Positions 1 through 11,200 of a stretch of DNA of 64,000 nt are shown piece by piece (position 1 is the first letter of the stretch; each line of letters begins with the position of its first letter). The notes beneath the pieces were generated by a model that saw nothing but the letters and a program-made list of their open reading frames with translations, was not told where the DNA came from and did not search any database. The translations under genes and the position numbers were made by a program. The stretch is from the NCBI GenBank assembly GCA_963662175.1, contig OY759220.1:42690136-42754135 (forward strand), in the 5' to 3' direction. The stretch is from Aradus depressus. Lineage: Eukaryota > Arthropoda > Insecta > Hemiptera > Aradidae.

Positions 1-550
1 CTGTTATTTATTAATGTCTTCAGAAGCTATATATGTATATAGTAGCAAGGAACATATTGTTACAGTGACAAACCTATACCTGTTACAAAATAACTGTTAC
101 GCTAATAACAATATATCACTACACTGAGTGTGCCTTCTTCAGGGCCTGTATTGACAAATGTATATACCTTATAAGTGAGTTTATATGTGCAAGAGTTTGG
201 TAATAAAATAACACTAAATCTAAATGTGAATAAACAACAAAACCTACGTCATGAGTGAATATAACTTTCAAATTATTTACACTACAACAATATAAACACA
301 AACAATTATAACATATATGATGTGAACTATAAATTATCAATAACAATAAATGAAGTGAATAAACATAATTTTAACTTTTTTTAACCTTATTATTGATATA
401 TATTTTAATTTTTGTTTTATCTTAAATAGTTTGAAAGTTCTATTCGTTGATGACTATTGATTATGACTATATGATTATGTTTAGTCACATTTAGTTTTAT
501 TGTTATATTGTTACGTAATTGTAGATTATATAACCTTACTGATAATGTAC
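1..550. other. AT-rich sequence, nothing recognised
   Basis: Presumably part of DRC11 intron 3. No exon, repeat family or RNA gene seen. Confidence 0.5.
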
Positions 551-900
551 AGGTTAGGTTATTAGGTTTTATGACTCATGCCCGGGCTTTAACTACGAGG
601 TCATATCGCCTACTACCAGAGCGCTCTTTCGTCACTCTGGTGGACATGAGCCCGACTCTACTGTGGGAGTCCTAAATTTTGCCTACCCTAAATTTTTATT
701 CACCTAGGGTAGGGGTCTTTAACGAGTACCTGACATCGTACAGGCTCGGGACCATCGCTTAACGTCCCATCCGAAGGACGGCGAGCTTAAGTTTATTTTA
801 CCTCCCAAATAAAATAAACTAAAAGGCCTCGGTCGGGTTTCGAACCCACGATCATGAGCTCAGAAGGCAAGCACGCATACCACTGAGCTACCGGCGCCCT
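551..900 (-). repeat. SINE family A, full-length copy with (CCTAA) tail
   Basis: Best reference copy. On the minus strand: head AGGGCGCCGGTAGCTCAGTG (A-box-like), B box GGTTCGAAACC, body with CCGTCCTTCGGATGGGACGT and a T-rich stretch AATAAAAATTTAGGGT, end CATGAGTCATAAAACCTAA. About 350 bp. Pol III tRNA-derived SINE; the GTCCTTCGGATGGGACGTTA block resembles a core shared by several invertebrate SINE families. Confidence 0.9.
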
Positions 901-904
901 GCCG

Positions 905-2480
905 GTACATATCGCTCACCGGCGGCAATAGTGGCACATCTCAAAAATAGCAAAATACGTACTAATTCTTGTACCAAAACTTGAATTTAATGCTCTTCCT
1001 TCCAACAATACTGGCACGAAGGTAGTTCCCATATTTTCCGCGGGGTGGCGAATGTGTCGGTAAGGCATTACACCAATTTCGTTTAAAAGCTGCAGCAAAA
1101 CCGGCACATTTCCAATGTGTCCTCTGACTTTGGTAAGAGACGTTACTTTGTGTGTGCGCAATAGTGGCCCTTCTGAATTGTGTCGGTATAACATCAGTGA
1201 ATAGCATCAATTTATTTCTGCAATAGTGACACATTTTGAGTTATGCCAATATAGACTTTCCTTTTTGTTTGTTTTTCTTATATGTGTCACTATAAACGGT
1301 GGGTTCTGTTTATTTTTCTTACTTGTGCCAGTATAGATTTTGTATTTCGGTTTTTTTTCTTAGTTGTGCCAGTTTAGACTGTGCTTTGTTATTTATTTGT
1401 TTTTGTTGTGGCATAAAGACAGTGTGTTTATTTTCAATATGGATTACAATAGCCGGGGTCAGAAGATGTTATCAATTATAGGAGTTAGATAATGTATTTT
1501 ACATCAAGGTATTTTTAGCATTATTCTTGTAATATTCATTTCACAAAATTTGTCAAAATAGGTTGCAAAAGGTTGGTAATGAAGAACCAAAATGGAAAGT
1601 GTCTAGTCTAAACCTCATTGACAATAATGAGGTTTCAACTTTCGAGTCTAAATGCTGAGCGAACTTGTCACAAGTTTAGCAAAAATTCTATGGGAGAAGA
1701 CTTCAAACTCAGTGATGCTACCATAATCAGAGTAGAGAAGGAGCACATAGACTGTTTTTTCTATAAAACTTCTTTCAAGGATGTTGATTTCAAGATAGTC
1801 AAAATAAACGAAAGACGCACAAGGACACCACTTTCTCCTTTACCTGCTTTCCAATTAAAGAGAGCTTACAATAACACAATACCAATCACAAAAAAAAAAA
1901 ATACGAAGACCTTATGTATGTATTTATTACGAACCAATGCAATTTAAAAAAGTCACAACCATTTTTATGATAGTTTAAGTTGTGAAGTAAAAGGACAATA
2001 ATTTAAACATTGGTTAGAATAAGTTTTCATTGAAAGAGCTAACCATAACAAGTAGCTTCTATAATCTTTATTTGAAGCCTAAAACATGTACTGTTGTGTA
2101 TTATTTTTTACTATGGTATTTTTCTAAATAAAGCAAAACTATACGAACCGTCTGTTTTTATTTGGAGCATATGAAACAAACTATTTCCATCTCATCCAAA
2201 TGGCACAACATACGTTTTTATTAAAAACTACTCAAATTAGTTTAATCAATAGTGGCACATCTATTAAATTTCGCCATTTTGAAAAGAAAATTGTAGAACT
2301 TAATATAATCGATCAATAAGGACTATGAAAACAAACCAGTAATCATAACAAAACTTAAAATTTTTGTTGATATTATTGTTATTTATATCAATGTAAATTA
2401 CTGCGACTAGTAATCTTCATTTCCTCCAAGATACCTATTTTTGAGTTGTGCCACTATTTCCGCCGGTGAGCGATATGTAC
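905..2480. mobile_element. DNA transposon with ~46-bp terminal inverted repeats
   Basis: The ends are inverted copies: GTACATATCGCTCACCGGCG at 905 and its reverse complement ending at 2480, the match continuing through (G/A)CAATAGTGGCACA(T/A)CTCAAAAATAG. Subterminal copies of the motif AATAGTGGCACAT/TTGTGCCAGTATAGA recur at 925, 1110-1240, 1285, 1325, 1365 and 2250. The interior (1560-1970) has two overlapping open segments, WKVSSLNLIDNNEVSTFES then AERTCHKFSKNSMGEDFKLS..., offset by a frameshift near 1650, which look like the remnant of a transposon-encoded protein I cannot place. The element abuts a SINE head at 900. A TA target site is possible (TA at 906-907 and 2478-2479). Confidence 0.75.
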
Positions 2481-2600
2481 ATATAATGTCAATAGAGGCC
2501 CTGACGGGGGCACACTCAGCTTAGCAGAAATTCTACGAGTTTGTTTTAATCGACCACAAGCCTCATTTCTCACCTTCCTTTAAAAAAATATAAAATTAAT

Positions 2601-2865
2601 GGACTAATTGTGACCCCGATGAACCAATAAAACTGCATGAAAAGGATTTTTCAGAAATAGTACAAGAATTCAACACACGAGGTCGATCAACATCGTATAT
2701 ATCCTCCACAGCTAATATTGCAAAACTAAATGAGCTGATTCACTGTATCACACTTGATTTAATGTTGATGGAAATCGAGGTTCTGTCGTGTAAAAGAAAA
2801 TGCAAAATTTGGCCAAATTTTGCATTTTCTTTCACACGACAGAACCTCGATTTCCATCAACATTG
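2601..2865 (+). other. Unassigned coding-like stretch
   Basis: One frame is open for 88 codons without a Met start: CDPDEPIKLHEKDFSEIVQE, FNTRGRSTSYISSTANIAKL, NELIHCITLDL, then it runs into the palindrome at 2761. Composition up to 2760 looks protein-like. It could be an exon fragment of a captured gene or a transposon ORF relic. No family recognised. Confidence 0.25.
2761..2864. repeat. 104-bp near-perfect palindrome
   Basis: Arms 2761-2812 and 2813-2864 are reverse complements with a single mismatch and no loop (centre AAATTTGGCCAAATTT). Next to it, GATACTGTCGACTCT recalls GATGCTGTCGACTCT next to the hammerhead motif at 18370-18415. Confidence 0.95.
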
Positions 2866-3408
2866 AAAAGATACTGTCGACTCTATTAATAATTTTGCAC
2901 ACTTGTTTGCATGAGCGTTATCGACTAAGATTTAGTAGGTTTATTTTTTTCATAATTAAAGGCGCGTTATAAACGTTATAATTAAAGATGAGAATAAGAA
3001 GAATTAATTTTTAACATTTCAGAAAGCAATTTTATAATATTATGTATTCTATTTATATATTTTCGTATGTAATTATTACTTTTTACATCATTGGCACATA
3101 TCGTTCATCAGTTACAGCGTTTAAAGGAGAGTTTTCTAAAAATGAAACAATAGCTCTAAATAATAAATATTGTAACGGTTATAATGATGAACAATTGATT
3201 CTATTATCAGCTGACCCCTTTGTGCGTCACTTCCGTTGCACCTTCGTCATGAACGAAATTACAACTCGGGTTTCGTGAGGCACAACAATTTAAAAAGAAG
3301 TTTCACTTCAAAAATATAATAGAAAATAACATGCGATACAGCTCATATATTATGAAAATAGGTAATTGTATTGATTTATAATAAAAGCTCTTTGTTTCAT
3401 AACATTTA

Positions 3409-3590
3409 TTTATTTATGATATTGTCTAATTTCACCAACTATATTTACATGGGAGTACTTTCGGTATTTCTACCATCCTCAGCCAAAAGCATAAGAGATA
3501 AGACTGATGCTTTTGGCTGAGGATGGTAGAAATACCGAAAGTACTCCCATGTAAATATAGTTGGTGAAATTAGACAATATCATAAATAAA
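3409..3590. repeat. Perfect inverted repeat carrying a hammerhead motif in each arm
   Basis: Arms 3409-3492 and 3507-3590 (84 bp, no mismatch seen), loop 3493-3506. Confidence 0.95.
3507..3560 (+). ncRNA. Candidate hammerhead ribozyme
   Basis: CTGAGGA (3517-3523), stem II GGTA-GAAA-TACC, GAAA (3537-3540), palindromic stem III AGTACT then C as cleavage base. Stem I can form with TGG (3514-3516) and CCA (3547-3549). All invariant core bases are present. The mirror copy on the minus strand spans about 3439-3492 (core 3482-3476). Type I with a minimal palindromic stem III is the layout known from Penelope-like elements. Confidence 0.65.
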
Positions 3591-3681
3591 CAAGTTTTAT
3601 TTCTTTCAAGTTCATTTGAATTATTTCACAATATCTCTGCAATAATGTCAGTTTTCATTCATAACATTTACTTACTTATTA

Positions 3682-3914
3682 GCTTTAACTACGAAGTCAT
3701 ATCGCCTACTACCAGAGCACTCTTTTCGCTGCTCTCGTGGACATGAGCCTACTACTATGGGAGACCTAAATTTTGCTTACTCTAAATTTTTATCCACCTA
3801 GGATAGGAGTCTTCGGCATGCTCAAAGTTTTTTCAAGGACCTTGGCCGGGTTTCGAACCCGCGATCTTGAGGTCAGTAGGCTAGCACGCTACATCTGAAC
3901 TATCGGCGCCTCCT
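3682..3914 (-). repeat. SINE family A, internally deleted copy
   Basis: Contains the tail half and the tRNA-like head with a deletion of most of the middle core (joins near AGTCTTCGGCATGCTCAAAG). Confidence 0.85.
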
Positions 3915-4026
3915 TCAATCTTAAAGTATGAATACGTTAAGGGGACATTGGACTCTTAGTTTGAGATTTAACAGAGCACCGCAAACTACTTGTGAATCTT
4001 ATTCTGCTGTCTGAATCTCAGAAGGG

Positions 4027-4228
4027 AGCCATGGTGGTCGTGCGGGCTAGAGCGTAGGGCTTTGGTCGCATGGTCTCACCTTGGTTTGCGGGTTCGAATC
4101 CCGTCCGGGAGTGAGTTTTATTTCGCAGATAGAACTTTCTTCCGGGGCCATGGATGTTGTAAATAATTAGTTAACACCATTATAAGAATCATGGCTAATA
4201 TGCATCGTACATAAGGCCAAAAAAAAAA
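4027..4228 (+). repeat. SINE family B, full-length copy
   Basis: tRNA-like head GAGCCATGGTGGTCGTGCGG, B box GCGGGTTCGAATCCCG, unrelated ~110-bp body and poly(A) end after CGTACATAAGGCC. Distinct from family A in all parts. Confidence 0.8.
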
Positions 4229-4322
4229 ATCTCAGAATAAATGGAAGAATAATTTAGCTTCTTGAAATATTTCTTGCTCTTCTAAATGACTAATTTCTAA
4301 AATATATTTGCTTTTTCTTTAC

Positions 4323-7300
4323 CTGATAGCTTTATCTTCTGTCATTATGATACCTTTAATATCCAACTCAAAATAACCCAACTCCCTCATTATCTTGTCA
4401 ATGGTGGCCCGTCTCTCTTTAATTTCTGCTTCTCGTTCTCTTCGCACCAATCTTAAACATTAAGTACCCATAGTTAAGTCAGCTGAGTAATCAATAAGTC
4501 TTATTGAACTAATAAACTATCAATGATATGAATTATTCATATTATTGGTAGTTTATTAGTTTTTAGAGTAAAGGGATTTTGAGGCAAATGTTTATTTCCA
4601 CTGTCGCAAGGAGCTCAATCAGGATTTTTACCGTAGTTTCTTTACCGTATCCAAAACCAAAATATGAAACCCTAAGGATCCTTATTTCCTTGTATCTAAG
4701 ACCCTGATTAATTATTTCCTTTGCTAAGAGAATGGCAAGTTACGTAATCGTTCCGCTCTTCCTCTGAAACTAACCTATCAATTTGATGATGATACTAGGT
4801 GTCTCACATATCTACGGACAGAAGTAATAGGCCCGCACACCCTCAAAGGAGCCCCTGTTCCACAGACTTCTTCCGTTCGGTACTTAGGACACCATGGACA
4901 CCAAGTTGACCTGGGACGAACACATCCCCTCGCTGCTGAAGAGGCTAAGACATCTATTATCAGCTGACACCTCTCCTTAAGTACTCTCAGATCCCCTTCC
5001 ACCTCAAGAGTCTCGTCTATACGATGCTCATCAGGCCCATGTGGCTTTACGACTGCGCTATCTTGGGTTCTGCCTCCGATTCTCAAATAAAACTAATTCA
5101 GACATTCCAGAATCGAGTCTTAAGGATAATCACCAGTGCTCTCTGGTTTGTCCGAAACAAAACGATACACACTGGTCTTCAGATCCCTGGGGTAAAAGAA
5201 TGTCTGCCTATTTGTTACGTCAGTCTGTTGCGTCTATGTGTCATCATTCTCCACCTGCCTCTGCCAAACCATAACGTCGACTGAAGAGGAAGCACCATAG
5301 CGACCTCAACCAAGAGGACTGACGTTGTCCAGCCGCCTCATCCAAGAGTCAAGTGTTTTCTTTTTACAGTAGAACCTCTTTAAGTCGAACCTCGATAAGT
5401 CAAAAACCTCCAAAACTCGAAAAAAAAAAGTTTTGTTCCTTTCCCTTCAAGCCCCAAAACCTCCATTACTCTAAATCTCAACCCTCTATTAGTCGAAATA
5501 ATCAGTGAGTCCCTACAATCCATTTTGGTACATATTTTCCCTCTATAACTCGAAAAAATAAATTGGACCTCTGTATCTCGAACATAGCAATGTTTTATTT
5601 TACAACCTTTACAACTCGATTATTTGAAACTTATTACCTCTATAGCTCGAAGAAAAATAAGTTACCGACTTTAAGAATTTGCAGACAATGTACACCATCG
5701 TTTCTTAGAAAACAATTTAGGAGTATACAATAAATAGGAGTATATAATAAATTATATTTAGGAGTATATAATAAATTATATTTAGGAGTATATAATAAAT
5801 TATATTTAGGAGTATATAATAAATTATATTTAGGAGTATATAATAAATTATATTTAATATGTTTGTTACCTCTGTAACTTGAATTTTTATTTATTTCACC
5901 TCTCTAACTCAAAATTAGTTAGAATGAATCTTAACCTCTACAATTCGAATCAAAATCCGCCTAAGTCGAAATCCTCCATAAGTCGAAAACTCTGTAACTC
6001 GAATTTTTTGGCGTCTCCCTCGATGTTCGACTTATAGAGGTTCTACTGTATTTGCTTTTAGCACAATTGAATGTATTTTGTTCAAAAATTGCCAATAAAT
6101 AAAAAAAAAAAAAATGTGTCTTACTAAGGGACTTTTGAATCCCAATACGAAATTTCATGTCGATACATTCATTAAATCGATAGTAATTAGGGTTTGAGTT
6201 GAGCTACCCCTCTCTTGGTCACACTCTGCCCTTTAGCTCCATCCCCTTCCGCTGAATCCTCTGTAAATGGATAGATGTCGTCTTTGTGGATTTTTATATT
6301 TATATATAGAAGTTCTTGTCAATAAATTCATTACACTACTTCCTTTTGGCGCCGATACAACATCCAGAAGCTCTTAAGACCTCACCTTTTGGAGGAGGGG
6401 GTTCAACTCCAAAAACCCCAATAACAGCCAATGTATAAACATGAAAATTTGTATGGGGATTCTCTGAGTGAAACACTTATCGATTTCACATCAAATCGGA
6501 AGAGTAATTTGAGAGGAACAGAGAAAACTTAGTCCATTAATTTGCGCTGGAAAAGTACATATTATCGTTTTTTTTTGTTTTTTTTTTTCAACAAACATTA
6601 CCAACAACTTGGTTTTTCACTTAACTAGACTTGATCAACTTTATTAGAGGACTTATACTGTATTTACTCAGTTGAAAAAGTCTTAAAAGAAGCTTTACAT
6701 AAGTTTAACATACTCGCCAAAAATTCAAACTCTACCAATTTTGTTGAAACTTTTCACTAGGGTACAGAAATTACGTAAATACAAAACTTGTCGAACGCGG
6801 GGGCACCATAGCCGTGCAACCGTCAAATTTCTGTAACAAATTACACAATAGTAAGCCTTATAACTCCTGAAGAGCACCGTTGGATTATACCTACTACGGC
6901 AGAGTGATTTTAAAAGAGTGAATTTAACTCCGATTGCGTCATGCGTGGCGCGACAATGGTGCCACCTGCGCACGGGACACATGCGTGATTGAGTAAGGTG
7001 CGCGGCTAGTACGGTTGCAAAGGTATAAGCGTTACATTTTTTCTCTACATGCGGGTTTAGCAAGTGACCACCTGTTGACCGAAATGAAAGACATTTCACA
7101 TCAAAAGTTCCAAGTTATAAGTTTTCAAGCTTAAAGAATCAAGTCAAAACTTATAGATAGCAAAAGTTTTTCAAGGAAATTGGCAGTTTGGTAGAAAAGT
7201 TATACGACAGAAAGTATGGGACAGATTGTGGTTAGGTGAAAATGACAGTGGTCAGATGTTTCTAGGCGGAACTGTCAATTGTCCATTGTCAAAGGCAGCT

Positions 7301-8167
7301 TTCAAACGAAATTTCCGAAATGGCGGTCCTCAATAATGGTAATGTGCATGTAAACCCCAACATCTCCATCGTTTACATTAAAGCACTGGTGGATCTACGT
7401 TTCTTGCGCCGCTGGCCTACGGCAGGATAGGCGTACAACTTGTAAATGAGTTTCCTTATTGGGACTACAGTTGCCACATTTAGTGCCTCATAGTAACTAC
7501 GAAGTTTGTTTTTACCTGGGAGGGATGATTTCAGTTTCAAGTGGTACAAGTCCCATCTCATCGACCAAATCGTCCAGATATGAAAATTCCGAGAGATCTA
7601 TGTTGACCAACTCATGTTTGAGTTCCAGACATCGACCAAGAGCTCCTTCCAGAAGTCCCCGGATCAGACGTCTCTTCTGCGGCTGGACAATCTGCCTCAC
7701 AGTCAATTATCAGCATATATACTTATAATCAATTTCTTATAGGTCTCTTCTCCCAATTTAATGATATTTCATTATTATTTTTTTCATCATAAATTTACAT
7801 CAAACAGTTTCTGGCCTTGCCCATTATCAATGACTGAAAATAACAATTATGATATCATTACAACATTAATAACAACCACCCTCCTATTTACAGGATTCAT
7901 TATTAATTTTAACATTCTATTATAAAATATAAATCAAAATAAAATTAAAAATAAATAAAATTGTAACGGATACAATTTTTTTTTTTTTAATGGGCAAGAC
8001 CAGAAACTGTTTGATGTAAATTTATGATGAAAAAATAAATAATGAAATGTCATTAAATTGGGTGAAGAGACCTATAAGAAAAAAATTGAAAAATTATTGA
8101 TTTTTAAAAGAAACTCTCCTTACACAAAATTTCAAAGCTACTTATAATAATTTTTGTAAAGATGAAA

Positions 8168-8206
<39 letters not shown>

Positions 8207-11200
8207 GCTTCATGTAAGATGCATATTAGCCATGTCATTGTGTTATAATCTAGTTATTTACGACATCCTGGCCCCAGGAAGGAGTTTTATTATTATTATT
8301 AGAAAGGATTACTATTTAAAAAAAGAACAGTATCAAATTTCAAGTTTTTGTAACATTCCTATTCACACCAGTGCCGGATACAAGGGGAGGGAAGCAGAAT
8401 TCTCCCCCCCCCCCCCCTCTCCCCCCTCCCCTTAGCGCAGAGGCTCATAAGTCAGTTTCGTTAAGGATAAAGAACACGCGTTTAACACGTTAAATTGGGA
8501 AAGACGTCCTAGTGATGAACGAAGGACCTCTTGCGGTCTTGCGTACAGACTTTAATGACGTCATTCATTCACAGACTCAGACTGTTACTCAACCTGTCAA
8601 CGAAATCCCTCCCCGCCTGATGAACATCCTGGATCCGCCCTAAAATTTGTATCATCTAATGCGTAAAAATCTGAATTTTCGTTGTATGCTCTACAATTAC
8701 GAAGTATAGGGGAAGTTATGTAATCGGTCAATAATTCTATTCGAGGGGGGGGGGGGGGGGGGGGGGGGGGTCTACCACCAGCTCTACTAATGGACTATCA
8801 TCGTGTCTAGTTGAAGACTATCCTCTGACATTGCTGTATTAATGTTTTTTTCAGAAAATACGAAGAACTGCTAGGTACTTCAAGGTCAACTACATTCTAT
8901 ATTTCTTTTTCGACTATTTTGGTTAAAACCAACCCGAACAAATTTTGGTTGTCTATCCTCGAATCTAATCATTGAATGTACTGACACGAAACTTCATATG
9001 TAAATTGAAAGCCTTATAAGTACAACACCTATTAATTTTCAGCGCAATCAGCCGAAGCTGAGGAATGGATCAACTATAACAGCCCAATAACTGCCGATGT
9101 AATGAATATATCCATACAAAATTTAGTATGAGAATTCAGAAGCCAGTATATAGGTAAGTGAATTGTTGAGTTTTTATTAATCTTGAATCAAACAGTCAAT
9201 TGACTTAGTAGGGAGAGAGATATGGTAATTGATTAATTCCTGCTGAGTAAGTACATAGCCGGTGATTCACCACAGTAGCAGTTTGTAACCTCCTACCCAA
9301 ATACCATGAAGCCTCACATTCTCTTGGTTTTTTTGTTTTTTTTTTTGGCTCATGTCCGGATTTCATTATGACGTCTTATTGACTACTACACATAGGGTTG
9401 CCACCCATACTTTATTTTATTGTTAATTGTACTCTATACTAAATGAGAACAATAAAATACGCGAAAATACTTTATTTCGCATGATTTGATTTGGTTTAAT
9501 TTTAATTACACAAACTGGTTATTTACACTTAGCATTATAAATTAAAAAAAGCAATGTCGAATTTGATCATTTTGTTAACATAGTTGAACATTTAAATCTG
9601 CAAAAACTTAATATAAATATGGATGATCTTTATGGAGAAATTTCTTTATTAAACAAATTATATAATCAAATATATAGCTCTGAAAGTTTTGCAGAATTGT
9701 TTACTGCACAAAAATGGCAGCAAGTATTTAATATGACTGATGATAGTTTTTCAAAATTGTATAAATTAATTTCATTTTTACTATCGATTCTCGCCAGGTC
9801 AGCATTAACAGAGAGAGTTTTTTCTGTTATAAATAGCAGATGGCGAGACGAAAGAAACAAACCGTCTCTGAATCTGATAAAAAATGAATAACTTATTTAG
9901 TTTAACTTAAATATAGACTGTAAAGATGCTGTAAAGCTGTTTAGCAGTGATAATTATTTGCTAAAAGTAATGAAAAAAATATGTTTTTAAGCAAAATAAT
10001 AAAGTAAAATAAATCGAACTTTATTTTGACACAATGTACTTTTTTTTCCTACCTTTAATAATCAATGTACTTTATTTGCACAAAAAAAAGGTGGCAACCC
10101 TGACAACACAGCACGACTCCACTGTGAGAGTCCTGAATATTGCCTATCCAGGTTTAGTTGAGATAGGAGTGTTTTTAACGAGTACCTGACATCCCATAGG
10201 TTCGGGACCTAAGCCCTCATCCGGGGTAACCTGTCAGATGAAACCACTGCCAATGTATCTTCCCAGCGGCATAAATTAACCAATTAAGTTTTCACTCTGC
10301 CTCTTTTTTTTTTTTTTTTAATTTATTTATTCTACAATCTGTATAAAGAATAACAATAAGCAGAAGTGATGACTAAGATGACATGATAAAATAATAGGTA
10401 ATACAAAATATTTAAAACATAATAAGAAGGAAAAAAAGAAATGATTAATCACAAAATAGTTGCAAACATATACTCAAATAATAGAGAGAATACGTAATAA
10501 ATCAATGGTAGATGAATAAACAGAAAGCATAAAATGAAAGAGATAAAACCAAAAATAAATAAATAATAATAAATAATTTTAAAAAAATAATAAAATAACT
10601 AAATAAAATAATTAAAAATATATAAGAAACTGGACGAGGACAGCACCAGTAGGACTCCAGCACACTGGCATATAGCACTCTCCAACTAGTGGAGCGGGAG
10701 GAGGCGGCGGGAGACCCTCCCAAGACACTGCCCAACCATCCACTGTCCAGCAGTGGAGGAAGACCAGGAGGCGGGGCATCGAAAGGATAGAGAGCCATGA
10801 GGGGAGAATCCGGTCATCACCAGCACTCCCCTCTGCCTCTAAAGTCAATCGTCGGTTTTCGCAAAAAATCAATAGTTGACTTAGAAATGGACTGAATCCT
10901 TATACTAAATTTCGTACAGATACATTCATTGGTAGTTATTAGGATTTTGAGTTGAGCCCCACACCTTTGGCCGATTTGACTGAAAATCAATCAGGGGTTG
11001 TTCTTATCGTGTTCTGCATGTACAAATGAAATTTCGTGTAGTATTTTGGTAGATTTCCAGAAAGAAGAATATAAAGCTGCTGTAATGAGTACAACCATCC
11101 GTCAAACAATTTAAGAACTGACCCTCATTAACATTAATACAGGAATTGATGCTACTAAATTGTTATAAAGGGAAGTATAGTGTTATGGAGTAATATACGA

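Larger units (their letters stand above)
9345..10245 (-). repeat. SINE family A, old copy split by the hAT element
   Basis: Parts 9345-9392 and 10103-10245 align to successive segments of the SINE; the hAT element lies between them. The right part is degraded and its tRNA-like head is missing. Confidence 0.65.

Noticed and set aside
835..900. tRNA genes suggested by A and B boxes at this and ~25 other sites
   Set aside because: The same head is followed every time by the same 280-bp non-tRNA body and tail, no cloverleaf is complete, and copies have target duplications: these are SINEs.
1618..1947. 109-codon open frame
   Set aside because: Lies inside the TIR transposon, is frameshifted relative to the preceding coding-like text, and is best seen as part of a transposon relic and not a host gene.
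3042..3278. 78-codon open frame with hydrophobic start
   Set aside because: AT-rich, no splice signals, no conserved motif; consistent with chance.
6725..7099. 124-codon minus-strand frame in DRC11 intron 2
   Set aside because: No domain, no clean acceptor or donor, and it does not fit between DRC11 exons 2 and 3, which join in frame without it.
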